A stretch of 64,000 nucleotides of DNA, taken from contig NZ_POSF01000020.1 in the NCBI RefSeq assembly GCF_004343605.1, positions 59,451 to 123,450 of the forward strand. The letters run 5' to 3'. The notes under the pieces are model-generated. The model was not told the DNA's origin and searched no databases. It saw only the letters and a list, made by a program, of their open reading frames with translations. Origin of the DNA: Dehalobacter sp. 12DCB1. GTDB taxonomy: Bacteria; Bacillota; Desulfitobacteriia; Desulfitobacteriales; Syntrophobotulaceae. This document shows positions 1 through 9,424 of the stretch, in pieces (within the stretch, counting starts at the first letter, position 1; each line of letters starts with the position of its first letter). Position numbers and translations under genes: made by a program.

Positions 1-1
1 G

Positions 2-1390
2 GCAGTCCGGGTCATTGTCAAAACCGTCAATGACTGTTACGGAGCACTGGGGGTTATTCACACCCTATGGAAGCCTATTCCCGGAAGGTTTAAAGATTAT
101 ATTGCGATGCCGAAACCGAATATGTACCAGTCCCTGCATACCACATTAATCGGAAACCACGGGGACCCGTTTGAAATCCAGATCCGAACCTGGGAGATGC
201 ACCGGACGGCTGAATACGGGATTGCTGCCCACTGGAAATACAAAGAAGGCAAAAAAATTGAGAGTAATTTTGAACAGAAACTATCCTGGATCCGCCAGCT
301 CCTGGAAGTACAGCATGACTCCAAGGACGATGCCGGCGAATTTATGGAATCGCTGAAAATAGACTTGTTTGCGGATACTGTATTTGTGTTTACGCCTAAA
401 GGTGATGTCGTTGAATTGCCGGCCGATTCCTGTCCGATCGATTTTGCGTACCGGGTTCATACGGATGTCGGCCATAGCTGTATCGGTGCCAAAATCAACG
501 GAAGGATTGTTCCACTTGACACCAAATTGAAAAACGGGGATATTGTCGAGATTCTGACAACCAGGACGCCCACCGGCCCAAGCAGGGACTGGGTCTGTCT
601 CGTAAAGACCTCTCAGGCTAAAAACAGGATCCGTCAATGGTTTAAGAAAGAAAAAAGAGAAGAGAATATTATCAGAGGACGTGAAGGCCTCGAGCGTGAA
701 GCTAGGAAACTTGGTCTTGAACCGTCAATAGCCTTAAAATTAGAAAACATGATCAAATTAGCCAAGAGCTTCAGCTTCAACAACATTGATGATTTATATG
801 CAGCAATGGGTGATGGCGCGATTACTTTTAAAAAAGCCCTGGGTCGTTTAAAGGAAGAAATTCTGAAAGAAGAGTTGAAAACACCGCTTTTTCCGATTCA
901 GACAGAACACAAGCACCCGGTGAAGCATTCTCAGGGAGTATCGGTCAAAGGGGTAAACAATATCCTGATCCGGTTTTCCCGGTGCTGCAACCCGCTTCCC
1001 GGAGATCCGATCATCGGCTATATAACGAGAGGCCGCGGTGTATCAATTCACAGGGCAGACTGCTCAGAGCTCATCGGACTTACGGCAGAAGAGCAGGAGC
1101 GGATCGTTGAGGTTGAATGGGAAGCCGCTGTCGAGTCAATTTATCCTGTAGATATCGAGGCTATCGGTCTGGACCGCGTGGGTTTGGTCAGCGACATTAT
1201 GAACGTAATCACCGAAACACGGACCCACATGCTCGGAATGAGTGCCCGGGTAGGCAAAGACCGCGTCTCGCATATCCGTCTGAGAATCGAAGTGAAAAGC
1301 CTCGACCATTTAAATTATGTTCTTAACAAGTTCCGTAAAGTCAAAGATATTACCGTAGTCGAGAGAATTCAGGGCGGAGGAAACACTTGA
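2..1390 (+). CDS. relA: RelA/SpoT-family (p)ppGpp synthetase, 5'-truncated by window edge
   Basis: This is the C-terminal part, about 462 residues, of a long RSH alarmone enzyme that makes and probably hydrolyses (p)ppGpp in the stringent response. The reading frame is open from base 2, so the gene starts upstream of the window; the first ATG at 107 is internal. The visible protein begins inside the synthetase domain ([13 protein letters not shown], then [18 protein letters not shown]). A TGS domain follows ([20 protein letters not shown]), then a central region with a Cys pair (RCCNPLPGD), and a C-terminal ACT domain (about the last 75 residues). Its stop overlaps the dtd start (TGATG), so the two are probably translationally coupled. 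The hydrolase domain is outside the window and cannot be judged. Confidence 0.95.
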   Translation, partial: AVRVIVKTVNDCYGALGVIHTLWKPIPGRFKDYIAMPKPNMYQSLHTTLIGNHGDPFEIQIRTWEMHRTAEYGIAAHWKYKEGKKIESNFEQKLSWIRQLLEVQHDSKDDAGEFMESLKIDLFADTVFVFTPKGDVVELPADSCPIDFAYRVHTDVGHSCIGAKINGRIVPLDTKLKNGDIVEILTTRTPTGPSRDWVCLVKTSQAKNRIRQWFKKEKREENIIRGREGLEREARKLGLEPSIALKLENMIKLAKSFSFNNIDDLYAAMGDGAITFKKALGRLKEEILKEELKTPLFPIQTEHKHPVKHSQGVSVKGVNNILIRFSRCCNPLPGDPIIGYITRGRGVSIHRADCSELIGLTAEEQERIVEVEWEAAVESIYPVDIEAIGLDRVGLVSDIMNVITETRTHMLGMSARVGKDRVSHIRLRIEVKSLDHLNYVLNKFRKVKDITVVERIQGGGNT

Positions 1391-1839
1391 TGCGGGGTGT
1401 TGTTCAGAGGGTTAAAAGCGCAGCTGTACGGGTTGAGAATCAGACTGTAGGCCAGATTGGGGCAGGACTCATGGTTTTAATCGGGATCGGACAGGAAGAC
1501 GACACGGATGATGTCAAGTGGCTTGCTGATAAAATACTAAATTTAAGAGTATTTGAAGACGATCAGGCCAAAATGAATCTGTCGGTAGCCGATATCGGCG
1601 GAGAACTACTGCTCGTGTCCCAGTTTACTTTGTTAGGTGACTGCCGGAAGGGCAGGAGGCCTAGCTTTTCTGAGGCAGCTCCTCCGGAAACAGCCAAAGC
1701 AATGTTTGAAAGCCTGACAGAATATCTTCAAAAAACTGGAATTAAGGTTGAAACGGGCCTTTTTCAGGCCGACATGGACGTCGAACTGGTTAACAACGGA
1801 CCAGTTACGCTGTTGCTGGACAGCAAGAAACAGTTTTAA
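1390..1839 (+). CDS. dtd: D-aminoacyl-tRNA deacylase
   Basis: This 149-residue protein matches D-Tyr-tRNA(Tyr) deacylase, which hydrolyses D-amino acids from mischarged tRNAs. It opens with the family N-terminus [15 protein letters not shown]. It carries the conserved [17 protein letters not shown] segment (SQFTL motif) and a C-terminal [11 protein letters not shown] (the NxGPxT motif); both line the active site of the family. The length is the usual 145-150. The ATG at 1390 overlaps the relA stop and has GGAGG about 9 bases upstream; a TTG directly before it at 1387 is less well placed. The relA-dtd pairing is common in Firmicutes. Confidence 0.95.
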   Translation: MRGVVQRVKSAAVRVENQTVGQIGAGLMVLIGIGQEDDTDDVKWLADKILNLRVFEDDQAKMNLSVADIGGELLLVSQFTLLGDCRKGRRPSFSEAAPPETAKAMFESLTEYLQKTGIKVETGLFQADMDVELVNNGPVTLLLDSKKQF

Positions 1840-1847
1840 ACTAGCTG

Positions 1848-1907
1848 ATTGATTCGTAAACACGGTATCAAATTAGCTTTGCTCGGGTTAGTCAGTATAT
1901 TGATGGA
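1848..1907. repeat. Fragment of the dispersed hairpin-element family
   Basis: Directly after dtd, the stretch GATTGATTCGTA and the block GCTCGGGTTAGTC (1881-1893) recur just after the yitT stop (about 19621 and 19664-19675). Part of the block also occurs on the minus strand at 53051-53064. Only the outer flank of the element seems present here; the internal hairpin core is missing. It is called on shared short blocks only, so it is tentative. Confidence 0.4.
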
Positions 1908-1938
1908 AGTATATATTATATAGAGGTGGCGATATCAC

Positions 1939-2568
1939 GTGATTGAAAGAATTGTGACGCCTGTCTTGGGTGTGAACTGCTACGTACTGGCTTGCGACCA
2001 GACTAAAAAGGCTGTAATCATCGACCCAGGATCGGGAAGTATGATAATCAAGGATTTGCTGAAAAGGCATAACCTGAAGGTCGAGCGGATCATCTTGACG
2101 CACGGACATTATGACCATATCGGGGCAGCTGAAGAATTGAGGAAAACCCTGCATGCTGACGTCGCCATCCACAGGGAGGATGCAGGGATGTTGACGGATC
2201 CCCAGAAAAACCTTTCCAGAATGTTCAGCAGGGACTACGTGATGTCTCCAGCTGAAATACTGTTGGAAGACGATCAGGAATTCTTTATTGGTAAAGTCCA
2301 AATGAAAGTTATCCATACGCCGGGGCATACACCGGGCGGCATCTGTCTGCTGTCGGATGGTGTGCTATTCAGCGGGGACACGCTCTTTGACTGTTCAATC
2401 GGCAGAGCGGATCTTCCCGGGGGGGACTTTCATAAACTTCTTAACAGTATCAATGATAAGCTAATGGTTTTGGACGATCAAATCCTGGTTTATCCCGGAC
2501 ATGAATCCTTTACATCCATTGGCCGGGAAAGGGCTAGAAATCCATATATTAGCGGAGACCTGGCCTGA
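1939..2568 (+). CDS. MBL-fold metallo-hydrolase (glyoxalase II-like)
   Basis: This 209-residue cytoplasmic protein is of the metallo-beta-lactamase fold, glyoxalase II-like subgroup. The zinc ligands are visible as THGHYDHIGA (HxHxDH) near residue 52, HTPGHTPGG, FSGDTLF (the bridging Asp) and YPGHES (the last His). It starts at a GTG with GAGGTGG upstream. It sits between dtd and hemZ, overlapping hemZ by one base, an arrangement common in Clostridia. The natural substrate is unknown; thioester hydrolysis is possible but not shown by sequence. Confidence 0.88.
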   Translation: MIERIVTPVLGVNCYVLACDQTKKAVIIDPGSGSMIIKDLLKRHNLKVERIILTHGHYDHIGAAEELRKTLHADVAIHREDAGMLTDPQKNLSRMFSRDYVMSPAEILLEDDQEFFIGKVQMKVIHTPGHTPGGICLLSDGVLFSGDTLFDCSIGRADLPGGDFHKLLNSINDKLMVLDDQILVYPGHESFTSIGRERARNPYISGDLA

Positions 2569-4196
2569 TGGAGGAAAGTATTCTCATTTACAGTTCCACA
2601 ATTGATCCTAAAATGTTAACCAGCTGCTCACAAATCATAGCAGCTTTTTTTCCAGGTAAAAAGCTTAGAACAGGCAAAAACTATATGGCAGGCGAGTTAT
2701 TGTCCGACGTACTGCCGAATGACATGCAATCAGCAGCCGTTCGATCTGATGCTGGAATTATACAGTCTGCCGTTGATCATAAACGGTCTGATGCTGAAGC
2801 TTTTTGCATCGTTATAGATTCCAGCGATACTTCCCTGGGAAAGGCTTTTGAAATCTGCCTGACAGACAGAACGACTGGAGAAAAGTATACGAGGACAGTA
2901 CATTCGGGATCAGCGAATGATTTCAACGGACTGCAGCTTCCCGGAAAAGAACCGCTGCCTCAGATCATTTTAAAAAGAGGTTTATGTCTGTTTTTATCCG
3001 AATATACCGGGAGCACGCTTCCCTGGGGAATCCTGACCGGTATACGGCCCGGAAAAATCATTGGTAAGATGACCGATCTCGGATATGACGAAGAACAAAA
3101 GAATAAAGTCCTGCGAGAACTTTACCTTGTTGACCAGGAAAAGGTGAGCCTGCTTCACCAGATCGAACAGGTTCAGCAGCCTTTCCGTCAAACGATGAAA
3201 GAAGCCGAGCATTTTGCCGGCGTTTATCTTGCGATACCCTTTTGTCCGTCCCGCTGTTTCTACTGCTCATTTCCGTCCAATTCCCTGGCTGGGAAGCAGA
3301 GCGGACAGCTTTGCCGCTATCTGAAAGCTCTGAAGAAGGAAGTCAAACTAACCGGGAAAATGATGCAGGGGCTGGGTATGAAGGCCGATAGCCTTTATAT
3401 CGGTGGTGGGACACCGACGGTACTAAGCGCCGCCGACCTGCAAATGCTGCTGGAAACCATCCGTGACGAGATTCCACAGGCTGAGCGGTGTGAATATTCT
3501 GTTGAGGCCGGTAGACCGGATACGATTGACCATACTAAACTGACAGTCATGAAGAATTTTGGGGTGAGCCGAATAAGCGTTAACCCTCAGACCATGCAGG
3601 AGGCAACGCTGCCCGTGATTGGACGCAGGCATACGGCCGCCGATATCCGGGAGTGTTTTCTTCTAGCCAGAGAAGTTTCCGACTGGGTGATCAATATGGA
3701 TTTGATCCTTGGACTGCCGGGTGAAGGATCCGAGGAAGTCCTGGACAGTGTGGAAAAAGTACTGGCTTTGCAACCGGATAACATTACCGTCCATGCCCTG
3801 GCGCTGAAACGAGGTTCTGCAGCCTGGGAGAACCATTCGGCTTCAAACCGCGAAGATTCTAAAGATTGGCAGGATATTCAGCGCGAAGTCCACCGCAGGA
3901 TTCAAAAGCACGGATATATTCCGTATTATCTGTACCGACAAAAGTATATTGCCGGTAACCTTGAGAATATTGGCTATGCCCTTCGGGGTAAAGAATGCCG
4001 CTATAATATTGCGATGATTGAAGAGCAGCAAAACATCATTGGTCTTGGTGCAGGCAGCGTCAGCAAAATACGGAAGAGGGGTTCCGGCCACGAGAATATG
4101 TATCATCCGCTGGACCTGCAGTGTTATGAGGACCAACTGATGCAGGTCCACCAAAAAATAAAGCAATCATTGACAGATTTTTTGCCTGTTTTATGA
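2568..4196 (+). CDS. hemZ: HemZ-type radical SAM protein (oxygen-independent coproporphyrinogen dehydrogenase-like)
   Basis: This 542-residue radical SAM enzyme is related to HemN. The [4Fe-4S]-SAM motif is FCPSRCFYCSFPSN (CxxxCxxC) near residue 225, followed by the SAM-binding YIGGGTPT. About 220 residues precede the radical SAM core, which is typical of Bacillus HemZ and longer than HemN. The start ATG overlaps the MBL stop (TGATG). HemZ is proposed to act in anaerobic haem synthesis or haem handling; the exact reaction is not settled, and no other haem gene is present in the window. Confidence 0.88.
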   Translation: MEESILIYSSTIDPKMLTSCSQIIAAFFPGKKLRTGKNYMAGELLSDVLPNDMQSAAVRSDAGIIQSAVDHKRSDAEAFCIVIDSSDTSLGKAFEICLTDRTTGEKYTRTVHSGSANDFNGLQLPGKEPLPQIILKRGLCLFLSEYTGSTLPWGILTGIRPGKIIGKMTDLGYDEEQKNKVLRELYLVDQEKVSLLHQIEQVQQPFRQTMKEAEHFAGVYLAIPFCPSRCFYCSFPSNSLAGKQSGQLCRYLKALKKEVKLTGKMMQGLGMKADSLYIGGGTPTVLSAADLQMLLETIRDEIPQAERCEYSVEAGRPDTIDHTKLTVMKNFGVSRISVNPQTMQEATLPVIGRRHTAADIRECFLLAREVSDWVINMDLILGLPGEGSEEVLDSVEKVLALQPDNITVHALALKRGSAAWENHSASNREDSKDWQDIQREVHRRIQKHGYIPYYLYRQKYIAGNLENIGYALRGKECRYNIAMIEEQQNIIGLGAGSVSKIRKRGSGHENMYHPLDLQCYEDQLMQVHQKIKQSLTDFLPVL

Positions 4197-4234
4197 AAAA
4201 ATACAGGAATCCTGATGAGACTGAAGGATAATTG

Positions 4235-4243
4235 TGTTATAAT
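4235..4243 (+). promoter_or_regulatory. Extended -10 promoter upstream of hisS
   Basis: TGTTATAAT is an extended -10 element (TGnTATAAT) 73 bases before the hisS ATG, in the only gap of the relA-aspS block long enough for a promoter. No convincing -35 is seen, as is usual for extended -10 promoters. The remaining leader of about 65 bases is too short for a full T-box. Confidence 0.55.
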
Positions 4244-4315
4244 AGATAAGCTTATTTTTTAGATTGGACACGCCGGATGATCTGGTGATCTACCGTTGTG
4301 CAGGAGGAAATGATC

Positions 4316-5587
4316 ATGTCGATTCAACGGCCGAAAGGTACACAGGATATCATTCCGGGTACCATAGAAAAGTGGCAGTTTCTCGAAGAACAAATCCGGA
4401 AGATTTGTTCCGAGTATGGATATAAAGAAATCAGAACACCGGTCTTTGAGGCGACCGAACTTTTTCAGCGCGGCGTCGGAGAGACAACGGATATTGTCAA
4501 TAAAGAAATGTATACCTTTATGGATAAAGGGCAGAGATCCATCACACTGCGTCCGGAAGGGACGGCTTCCGTCTGCAGGGCGTATACCGAGAACAAGCTT
4601 TATGCGCTGCAGCAGCCAGTCAAAATGTATTACCTCGGCCCGATGTTCCGCTATGAGAAGTCCCAGGCCGGACGCTTCCGGCAATTCCACCAGTTCGGAG
4701 CAGAGGTGCTCGGTGGAGAGGATCCACTTGTCGATGCTGAAATCATCTGTCTGATCTGGGATTTTTTTGGCAGGATCGGCCTTAAGGGACTCGTTGTTGA
4801 GATCAATTCCGTGGGTTGTCCGACGTGCCGGGCTGAGCACAGGATTAGGCTGCAGGAATTCCTGCAGGAACGCAAAGATGATCTTTGTCCGGATTGCCAG
4901 AACCGCTTTATCAAAAATCCAATGCGAATTTTAGACTGTAAGAACAGTTCCTGTCAAAAGCTGACGGAGAATGCGCCGACGACCCTGGATACACTCTGCG
5001 TAGACTGTGCGGACCATTTCGCGAAGATTCAGGAATATTTAAAAATCGCTGGGGTTGCGTACCGGATTAATCCCAGAATGGTTCGCGGGCTGGATTATTA
5101 TCAAAAAACAGCCTTTGAAGTCACGGCTGAAGGTATCGGCGCCCAGAATGCGATTTGCGGTGGCGGGCGTTATGACGGTCTTGTCCAGGAAATCGGCGGG
5201 CCGGCCACACCGGGAATTGGTTTTGCCATGGGACTGGAACGTATCCTGAGTGTCATGGAAAAGCAGAATGTTGAAATGATGCCTGAGGTTGAAGCGCCGG
5301 TCGTGATTGCAGCTCTGGGTGAGGCGGCCAGACAGGAAGGGTTCAGGCTTTTAGGTGATCTGCGGCAGGCTGGGCTGCCGGCAGTTATGGACCTTCTGGG
5401 AAAAGGACTTAAAGGTCAGCTTAAATATGCAGACCGGGAACAGGCCCGCTATGTATTAATACTGGGTGACGATGAGCTGTCCCGAAAAATGGTGATTGTC
5501 CGCGATATGCGGCTGGGAGATCAACAGGAAATCCCGATGGATCAAATCAAAGCTTTTTTGTTGAAGCATACGAAATGTGAAATGTAG
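4316..5587 (+). CDS. hisS: Histidyl-tRNA synthetase
   Basis: This 423-residue class II aminoacyl-tRNA synthetase charges tRNA(His). It shows the family N-terminus [11 protein letters not shown] and motif 2 around [18 protein letters not shown]. The histidine-specific loops [12 protein letters not shown] and GGGRYDGLV follow, and motif 3 [10 protein letters not shown]. The C-terminal anticodon-binding domain covers the last 95 or so residues. I chose the ATG at 4316 because AGGAGG ends 8 bases upstream; the ATG at 4310 and GTG at 4298 fit the SD poorly. It is followed after 10 bases by aspS. Confidence 0.97.
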   Translation: MSIQRPKGTQDIIPGTIEKWQFLEEQIRKICSEYGYKEIRTPVFEATELFQRGVGETTDIVNKEMYTFMDKGQRSITLRPEGTASVCRAYTENKLYALQQPVKMYYLGPMFRYEKSQAGRFRQFHQFGAEVLGGEDPLVDAEIICLIWDFFGRIGLKGLVVEINSVGCPTCRAEHRIRLQEFLQERKDDLCPDCQNRFIKNPMRILDCKNSSCQKLTENAPTTLDTLCVDCADHFAKIQEYLKIAGVAYRINPRMVRGLDYYQKTAFEVTAEGIGAQNAICGGGRYDGLVQEIGGPATPGIGFAMGLERILSVMEKQNVEMMPEVEAPVVIAALGEAARQEGFRLLGDLRQAGLPAVMDLLGKGLKGQLKYADREQARYVLILGDDELSRKMVIVRDMRLGDQQEIPMDQIKAFLLKHTKCEM

Positions 5588-5597
5588 GAGGATATCA

Positions 5598-7379
5598 ATG
5601 TTAGCAGAAAGAATCGGAGCGGGTACGCTGAACAGGAAAAACGCAGGCGAAAAAGTAAAGTTGTTGGGTTGGGTTCAAACCAGAAGGGACCATGGAGGCG
5701 TCATTTTTGTTGATTTGCGCGACAGGTCTGGCATTGTCCAGATTGTCTTCAACCCGGATATGCCTGCAAACGCTTTTAATCAGGCTGAAAAGCTCCGCTC
5801 GGAGTATGTGATAAAGGCCGAAGGTCTCGTTCGGGTGAGACCTGAAGGTTCAGAAAATCCGAATATGGTTACCGGAGAAATTGAAGTTGTGATCGAAAAC
5901 CTCGAAATACTCAATAAAGCGAAAACTCCGCCTTTCTACATCCAGGACAATGTGGATGTCGATGAAAGTGTCAGGCTGAAACACCGCTATCTTGACCTCC
6001 GCCGAACCGAAATGCAGAACATCTTTAAGATCAGACACAAGGTCATGAAAATCATGCGTGATTTTCTGGACATTGAGGGGTTCCTGGAAATTGAAACGCC
6101 GATTCTGGCTAAGTCGACACCAGAAGGGGCCAGAGACTATCTTGTTCCAAGCCGTGTGAATCAGGGAACATTTTATGGTCTACCCCAATCGCCGCAGATC
6201 TTTAAACAGCTGTTGATGGTCGCCGGTATGGAAAAATATTATCAGATTGCTCGCTGCTTCCGTGATGAAGATTTGCGCGCGGACCGCCAGCCGGAATTTA
6301 CCCAGCTCGACTTGGAGATGTCCTTTATTGAGATTGAAGACCTTCTGCCGATGATGGAGAATCTGATTGCCAAGATCTTCAGGGAGATTAAAGGTATTGA
6401 TATCCCGCTCCCCATTCCGCGGCTGACCTATCAGGAGGCGATGGAACGCTATGGTTCGGACAAACCGGATACCCGCTTTGCCATGGAATTGATCGATGTG
6501 GCTCCGGTCGTTAAAGATTCCGGATTTAAAGTATTTGCCGACGTTATCGCGAAGGGCGGCAGGGTTAAAGGGATCTGCGCCAAAGGATGTGCCGGCATGC
6601 CGCGAAGAGAAATTGACGCGCTCACTAAGTTTGTCAGCATTTACGGAGCCAAAGGACTTGCCTACATCGTGATGGATCCCGAAGGAATGAAATCACCGAT
6701 TCTGAAGTTCTTCACCGAAAAGGAAATTAACGCACTGCTGGCTGCGATGGGAGCAGAAACCGGAGACATCCTATTCTTCGTTGCCGATAAGGAATCCGTC
6801 GTTCATAATGCGCTTGGGAACTTAAGACTAGAGCTGGCCAAACGGATGGAGCTTATCCGGGAAGATAGGATTAACTGTCTTTGGGTTACGGAATTCCCGC
6901 TCATGGAATATGATGAGGAAGAAAAACGCTATGTGGCGATTCACCATATGTTTACCAGTCCGATGAATGAAGATATTCCTCTCCTGGATTCTGATCCGCT
7001 GAAGGTAAGAGCAAAGGCTTATGACATGGTCCTGAACGGAATGGAACTTGGCGGAGGAAGCATCCGGATTCACCAAAGGGATGTTCAGGAAAAGATCTTT
7101 GACCTGATTGGTTTGAGCAGTGAAGAGGCCAAAGAAAAATTTGGCTATCTGCTTGAGGCGTTCGAATATGGCACACCACCCCATGGGGGAATTGCGTTTG
7201 GGCTAGATAGACTTACGATGATTCTTTCCGGACGGGACAATATCCGCGATGTCATCGCATTCCCGAAGACCCAGAGTGCTTCATGCCTGTTGACCCAGAC
7301 GCCTTCACCGGTTGTGGACAGCCAACTCAAAGAGCTTCATATTAAATTGGACCTAAAAGCAAAACAGACTTCTAATTAG
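5598..7379 (+). CDS. aspS: Aspartyl-tRNA synthetase (bacterial type)
   Basis: This 593-residue class II synthetase has the bacterial architecture. The N-terminal OB anticodon-binding domain contains [19 protein letters not shown]. The catalytic core carries motif 2 ([18 protein letters not shown]), and a GAD insertion domain is inserted in the core. Motif 3 is GIAFGLDRL. The start at 5598 has AGGAGG overlapping the hisS stop, 6 bases before the ATG; the in-frame ATG at 5577 inside hisS lacks a site. The sequence alone cannot tell whether it is discriminating or also charges tRNA(Asn). Confidence 0.97.
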   Translation: MLAERIGAGTLNRKNAGEKVKLLGWVQTRRDHGGVIFVDLRDRSGIVQIVFNPDMPANAFNQAEKLRSEYVIKAEGLVRVRPEGSENPNMVTGEIEVVIENLEILNKAKTPPFYIQDNVDVDESVRLKHRYLDLRRTEMQNIFKIRHKVMKIMRDFLDIEGFLEIETPILAKSTPEGARDYLVPSRVNQGTFYGLPQSPQIFKQLLMVAGMEKYYQIARCFRDEDLRADRQPEFTQLDLEMSFIEIEDLLPMMENLIAKIFREIKGIDIPLPIPRLTYQEAMERYGSDKPDTRFAMELIDVAPVVKDSGFKVFADVIAKGGRVKGICAKGCAGMPRREIDALTKFVSIYGAKGLAYIVMDPEGMKSPILKFFTEKEINALLAAMGAETGDILFFVADKESVVHNALGNLRLELAKRMELIREDRINCLWVTEFPLMEYDEEEKRYVAIHHMFTSPMNEDIPLLDSDPLKVRAKAYDMVLNGMELGGGSIRIHQRDVQEKIFDLIGLSSEEAKEKFGYLLEAFEYGTPPHGGIAFGLDRLTMILSGRDNIRDVIAFPKTQSASCLLTQTPSPVVDSQLKELHIKLDLKAKQTSN

Positions 7380-7574
7380 TCTTTTAATTATTTATCAATA
7401 ATTCCCCATCAATTCAATTTAATTTAATTCATCTTATCTCATTAATAGAACTTTCGATAAGGGCTTTGCTGGTTTATTATTCATAAAAACAGGCATAATA
7501 TATTTCATACCCGGCAAAGCCTATGCAATATCTTTGAATATCCTGAAATGTCCAGAAATATTCTGCAAAGCCTC

Positions 7575-7604
7575 TTGACAGAATAGCCAGACGGATCATA
7601 TAAT
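7575..7604 (+). promoter_or_regulatory. Near-consensus sigma-A promoter of the CsoR-like gene
   Basis: TTGACA (7575-7580) and TATAAT (7599-7604) are both perfect hexamers with an 18-base spacer. Transcription would begin near 7611, directly before the G-rich operator-like tract, so repressor binding there would block the promoter. This is the best-matching vegetative promoter in the first half of the window. Confidence 0.8.
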
Positions 7605-7616
7605 AACCTTAGAAAA

Positions 7617-7646
7617 TACCCGGGTAGGGTATAGGGGTAAGGGGTA
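7617..7646. promoter_or_regulatory. Probable CsoR-type operator
   Basis: A tract around the start site contains ATACCCGGGTA followed by GGGTATAGGGG and AGGGG. G/C tracts flanking an AT-rich centre (TACCC...GGGTA) are the known operator style of the CsoR/RcnR family. Its position between the promoter and the ribosome binding site suggests autoregulation. The exact site boundaries are inferred. Confidence 0.5.
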
Positions 7647-7648
7647 AG

Positions 7649-7924
7649 ATGGAACCAAAGAAAAAAAAGGAACCGAGAAACGATATCATGATCCGATTGA
7701 AACGGATTGAGGGACAGGTCAAGGGGTTGCAGCGTATGCTTGATGAAGAAAAATGCTGTTCTGATGTTTTGGTTCAGGTTGCCGCAGTCAAGGCAGCAAT
7801 CAATAAGGTTGGCATTATGATTTTTGAAGAGCACTCCAGAACCTGCTTGAAAGATGCGCTCGAAACGGAAAATGATAAAGCCCTGGATGATCTGATTGTT
7901 TTGTTGAACCGGTTTGTCCATTAA
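7649..7924 (+). CDS. CsoR/RcnR-family metal- or sulfur-sensing repressor
   Basis: This 91-residue all-helical repressor belongs to the DUF156 family. It shows the signature RLKRIEGQVKGLQRML and the ligand set Cys-His-Cys (EKCCSDVL, then EEHSRTC), which in CsoR binds Cu(I). No copper ATPase or chaperone lies next to it; the downstream gene is trxA. The ligand could therefore be copper or a persulfide (CstR-like). The ribosome binding site overlaps the operator-like G tract. The protein probably represses its own strong promoter. Confidence 0.85.
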   Translation: MEPKKKKEPRNDIMIRLKRIEGQVKGLQRMLDEEKCCSDVLVQVAAVKAAINKVGIMIFEEHSRTCLKDALETENDKALDDLIVLLNRFVH

Positions 7925-7982
7925 TCTTTTGGACAAACAAAAGTCTTTTTCTATGGTGACGTTAAGAACGGAGGGATTTAAG

Positions 7983-8312
7983 ATGGCAGGTGTTAATGTC
8001 AAAACATTTACTGCTGAGAATTGGCAGAGTGATGTACTCAGTTCAAGCCAGCTGGTATTGGTCGATTTTTGGGCTGCCTGGTGCGGACCTTGCAGAATGA
8101 TAGCTCCTGTAGTGGAAGAACTGGCAGATGAATATGCAGGTAAAGTAACCATCGGCAAATTAAATGTCGATGAGCAGGGGGAAATCGCCCAGAAATACGG
8201 CGTAATGAGTATTCCGACACTGCTGCTGATTAAAAACGGTAAAATTGCTGATACGATCGTCGGTTTCAGAGGAAAATCGGATCTTGTAAAGGCTATTGAA
8301 GCGAAATTGTAA
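7983..8312 (+). CDS. trxA: Thioredoxin
   Basis: This 109-residue cytoplasmic thioredoxin reduces protein disulfides. It contains FWAAWCGPCRM (the WCGPC redox site near residue 34) and the cis-proline loop SIPTLLL. I chose the ATG at 7983 (AGATGGCAGG) with GGAGGG 7 bases upstream; the longer frame from 7914 would overlap the repressor stop and lacks a site. It is probably co-transcribed with the CsoR-like gene and ends at a strong terminator. Confidence 0.95.
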   Translation: MAGVNVKTFTAENWQSDVLSSSQLVLVDFWAAWCGPCRMIAPVVEELADEYAGKVTIGKLNVDEQGEIAQKYGVMSIPTLLLIKNGKIADTIVGFRGKSDLVKAIEAKL

Positions 8313-8330
8313 TTAGAAAGATATACGGCC

Positions 8331-8380
8331 AGGCCTATCCCAAACTCGCCACCGGTGGCGAATTTGGGATAGGCCTTTTA
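8331..8380 (+). terminator. Strong intrinsic terminator after trxA
   Basis: A near-perfect palindrome of 46 bases runs from 8331 to 8376. Its arms AGGCCTATCCCAAA and TTTGGGATAGGCCT are joined by a second perfect stem (TCGCCACC/GGTGGCGA), and a short T run follows. It terminates trxA rightward. The symmetry could also let it act in the other direction for the converging flavin reductase. Confidence 0.85.
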
Positions 8381-8398
8381 TGTAAGACATAAAGGAAT

Positions 8399-8513
8399 CC
8401 TCGCGTTAAGACATGTCAACGGTTTCAGGCCACGGATGGCCACTGTCGCGGTGCCGGATGGCAAGGTGCGATGACTTATTGTAAAGCCCAGAGGTTTTGA
8501 CATGTTAGCGAGG
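8399..8513. repeat. Dispersed hairpin element, variant with its own terminal repeats
   Basis: Terminal inverted repeats begin CCTCGCGTTAAGACATGTCA on the left. On the right, TTGACATGTTAGCGAGG is the complement with small gaps. Inside are the mini-hairpins GGCCACGGATGGCC and TGCCGGATGGCA, the same core found inverted in the copies at 19673-19829 and 33446-33601. It contains no open frame. A separate hairpin (TGAGTTGT/ACAACTCA, 8532-8570) follows. Confidence 0.65.
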
Positions 8514-8664
8514 GTCTTGTTTGCGAGATGGTGAGTTGTTAAATATTCCACTGGATTGTTTGACAACTCATGTGTGAGCGGCGCATTCTGCGCTGTACGA
8601 GGCTACAACACCCAGAAAAAAGATATGACGCCCCTGATAATTGAAGCGCCTCATTGAGTTAAAC

Positions 8665-9177
8665 TTAATTTTTAGCATAGCACCGAATGATTTCACCAAC
8701 GTAAACACGGTGATAATCATTCTGCTTATAGTTACTTTCAATTGCCGGATCAAGAAAATGGCTCGGGTCCAAATCCTGATAATAGAGTTTTTTACATTCC
8801 ATAACCAGTCTAGCTTCCTTAAAATAGACGGATCCAAACGGGCTTTCAACGGGTGTAATCCCTGTAGCGGCTGTTTTGTCCACATCTCTTCCGGAATTTG
8901 CTCCGCAGAAAGATAAAGCCTTTCGATAGTTTTCTTCAAAAAAAGAAAGCGTGAAAGTATCATTTTCTTCCATAAACTGATAAGTATAACGCGAAGGACG
9001 GACAAAACAAAAGCATACTTTTTTATTCCACAGTACCCCGAATCCGCCCCAGCTGGCCGTCATCATATTATACTTTTCCATATTTCCCGCCGTAATCAGC
9101 ATCCAGTCCTTTCCGACCAGATTAAAGGGGTTATCCGTTAACTGCTCAGGTTTCACTAGCTTAAATTCATTATTCAT
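8665..9177 (-). CDS. Flavin reductase-like FMN-binding protein
   Basis: This 170-residue protein is of the flavin reductase-like split-barrel family (flavoredoxin-type). The pattern MEKYNMMTASWGGFGVLWNK near residue 33 and VRPSRYTYQFME match the flavin-binding part of these proteins. It probably binds FMN and serves electron transfer with NAD(P)H or ferredoxin; the partner is unknown. I chose the ATG at 9177 (AGGAGA 7 bases upstream on the minus strand) over the GTG at 9180. It stands alone, converging on trxA, between two copies of the hairpin element. Confidence 0.85.
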   Translation of the reverse strand: MNNEFKLVKPEQLTDNPFNLVGKDWMLITAGNMEKYNMMTASWGGFGVLWNKKVCFCFVRPSRYTYQFMEENDTFTLSFFEENYRKALSFCGANSGRDVDKTAATGITPVESPFGSVYFKEARLVMECKKLYYQDLDPSHFLDPAIESNYKQNDYHRVYVGEIIRCYAKN

Positions 9178-9313
9178 CACAATATCTCCTATTGATATTT
9201 ATTTTTGTCTTATTATCCAAATAAGACGTTGGTAACCTACAATTAAGACATTCAATATTCTACTACATAAATGAACGGGATATTACATAACAAACGTGCT
9301 TTAAGCGAGATCA

Positions 9314-9414
9314 GTCTGTGTGCCACAGTTCCGCTGCGAGCGGAGCACGATGCGAAGCGCGGACTTTTTAAGGATTGAGCCATCCATGGCACGCGGGTAT
9401 TGTGGCATGCAGAC
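9314..9414. repeat. Dispersed hairpin element, internally deleted copy
   Basis: Terminal inverted repeats are GTCTGTGTGCCACAGTTCC (9314-9332) and GGTATTGTGGCATGCAGAC (9396-9414). They match the ends of the 33446-33601 copy read in reverse. The next block, AGCGGAGCA, and one mini-hairpin (GCCATCCATGGC) remain, while the central 50-60 bases are missing. No coding sequence is present. Confidence 0.7.
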
Positions 9415-9424
9415 TTCCCCCGTA

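Noticed and set aside
4197..4315. T-box riboswitch before hisS
   Set aside because: The gap is only about 100 bases and has no GGGTGG-NACC motif or terminator hairpin; a plain promoter explains it.
8641..8916. Plus-strand 91-codon frame over the flavin reductase
   Set aside because: Antisense to a clear gene and no recognisable protein features.
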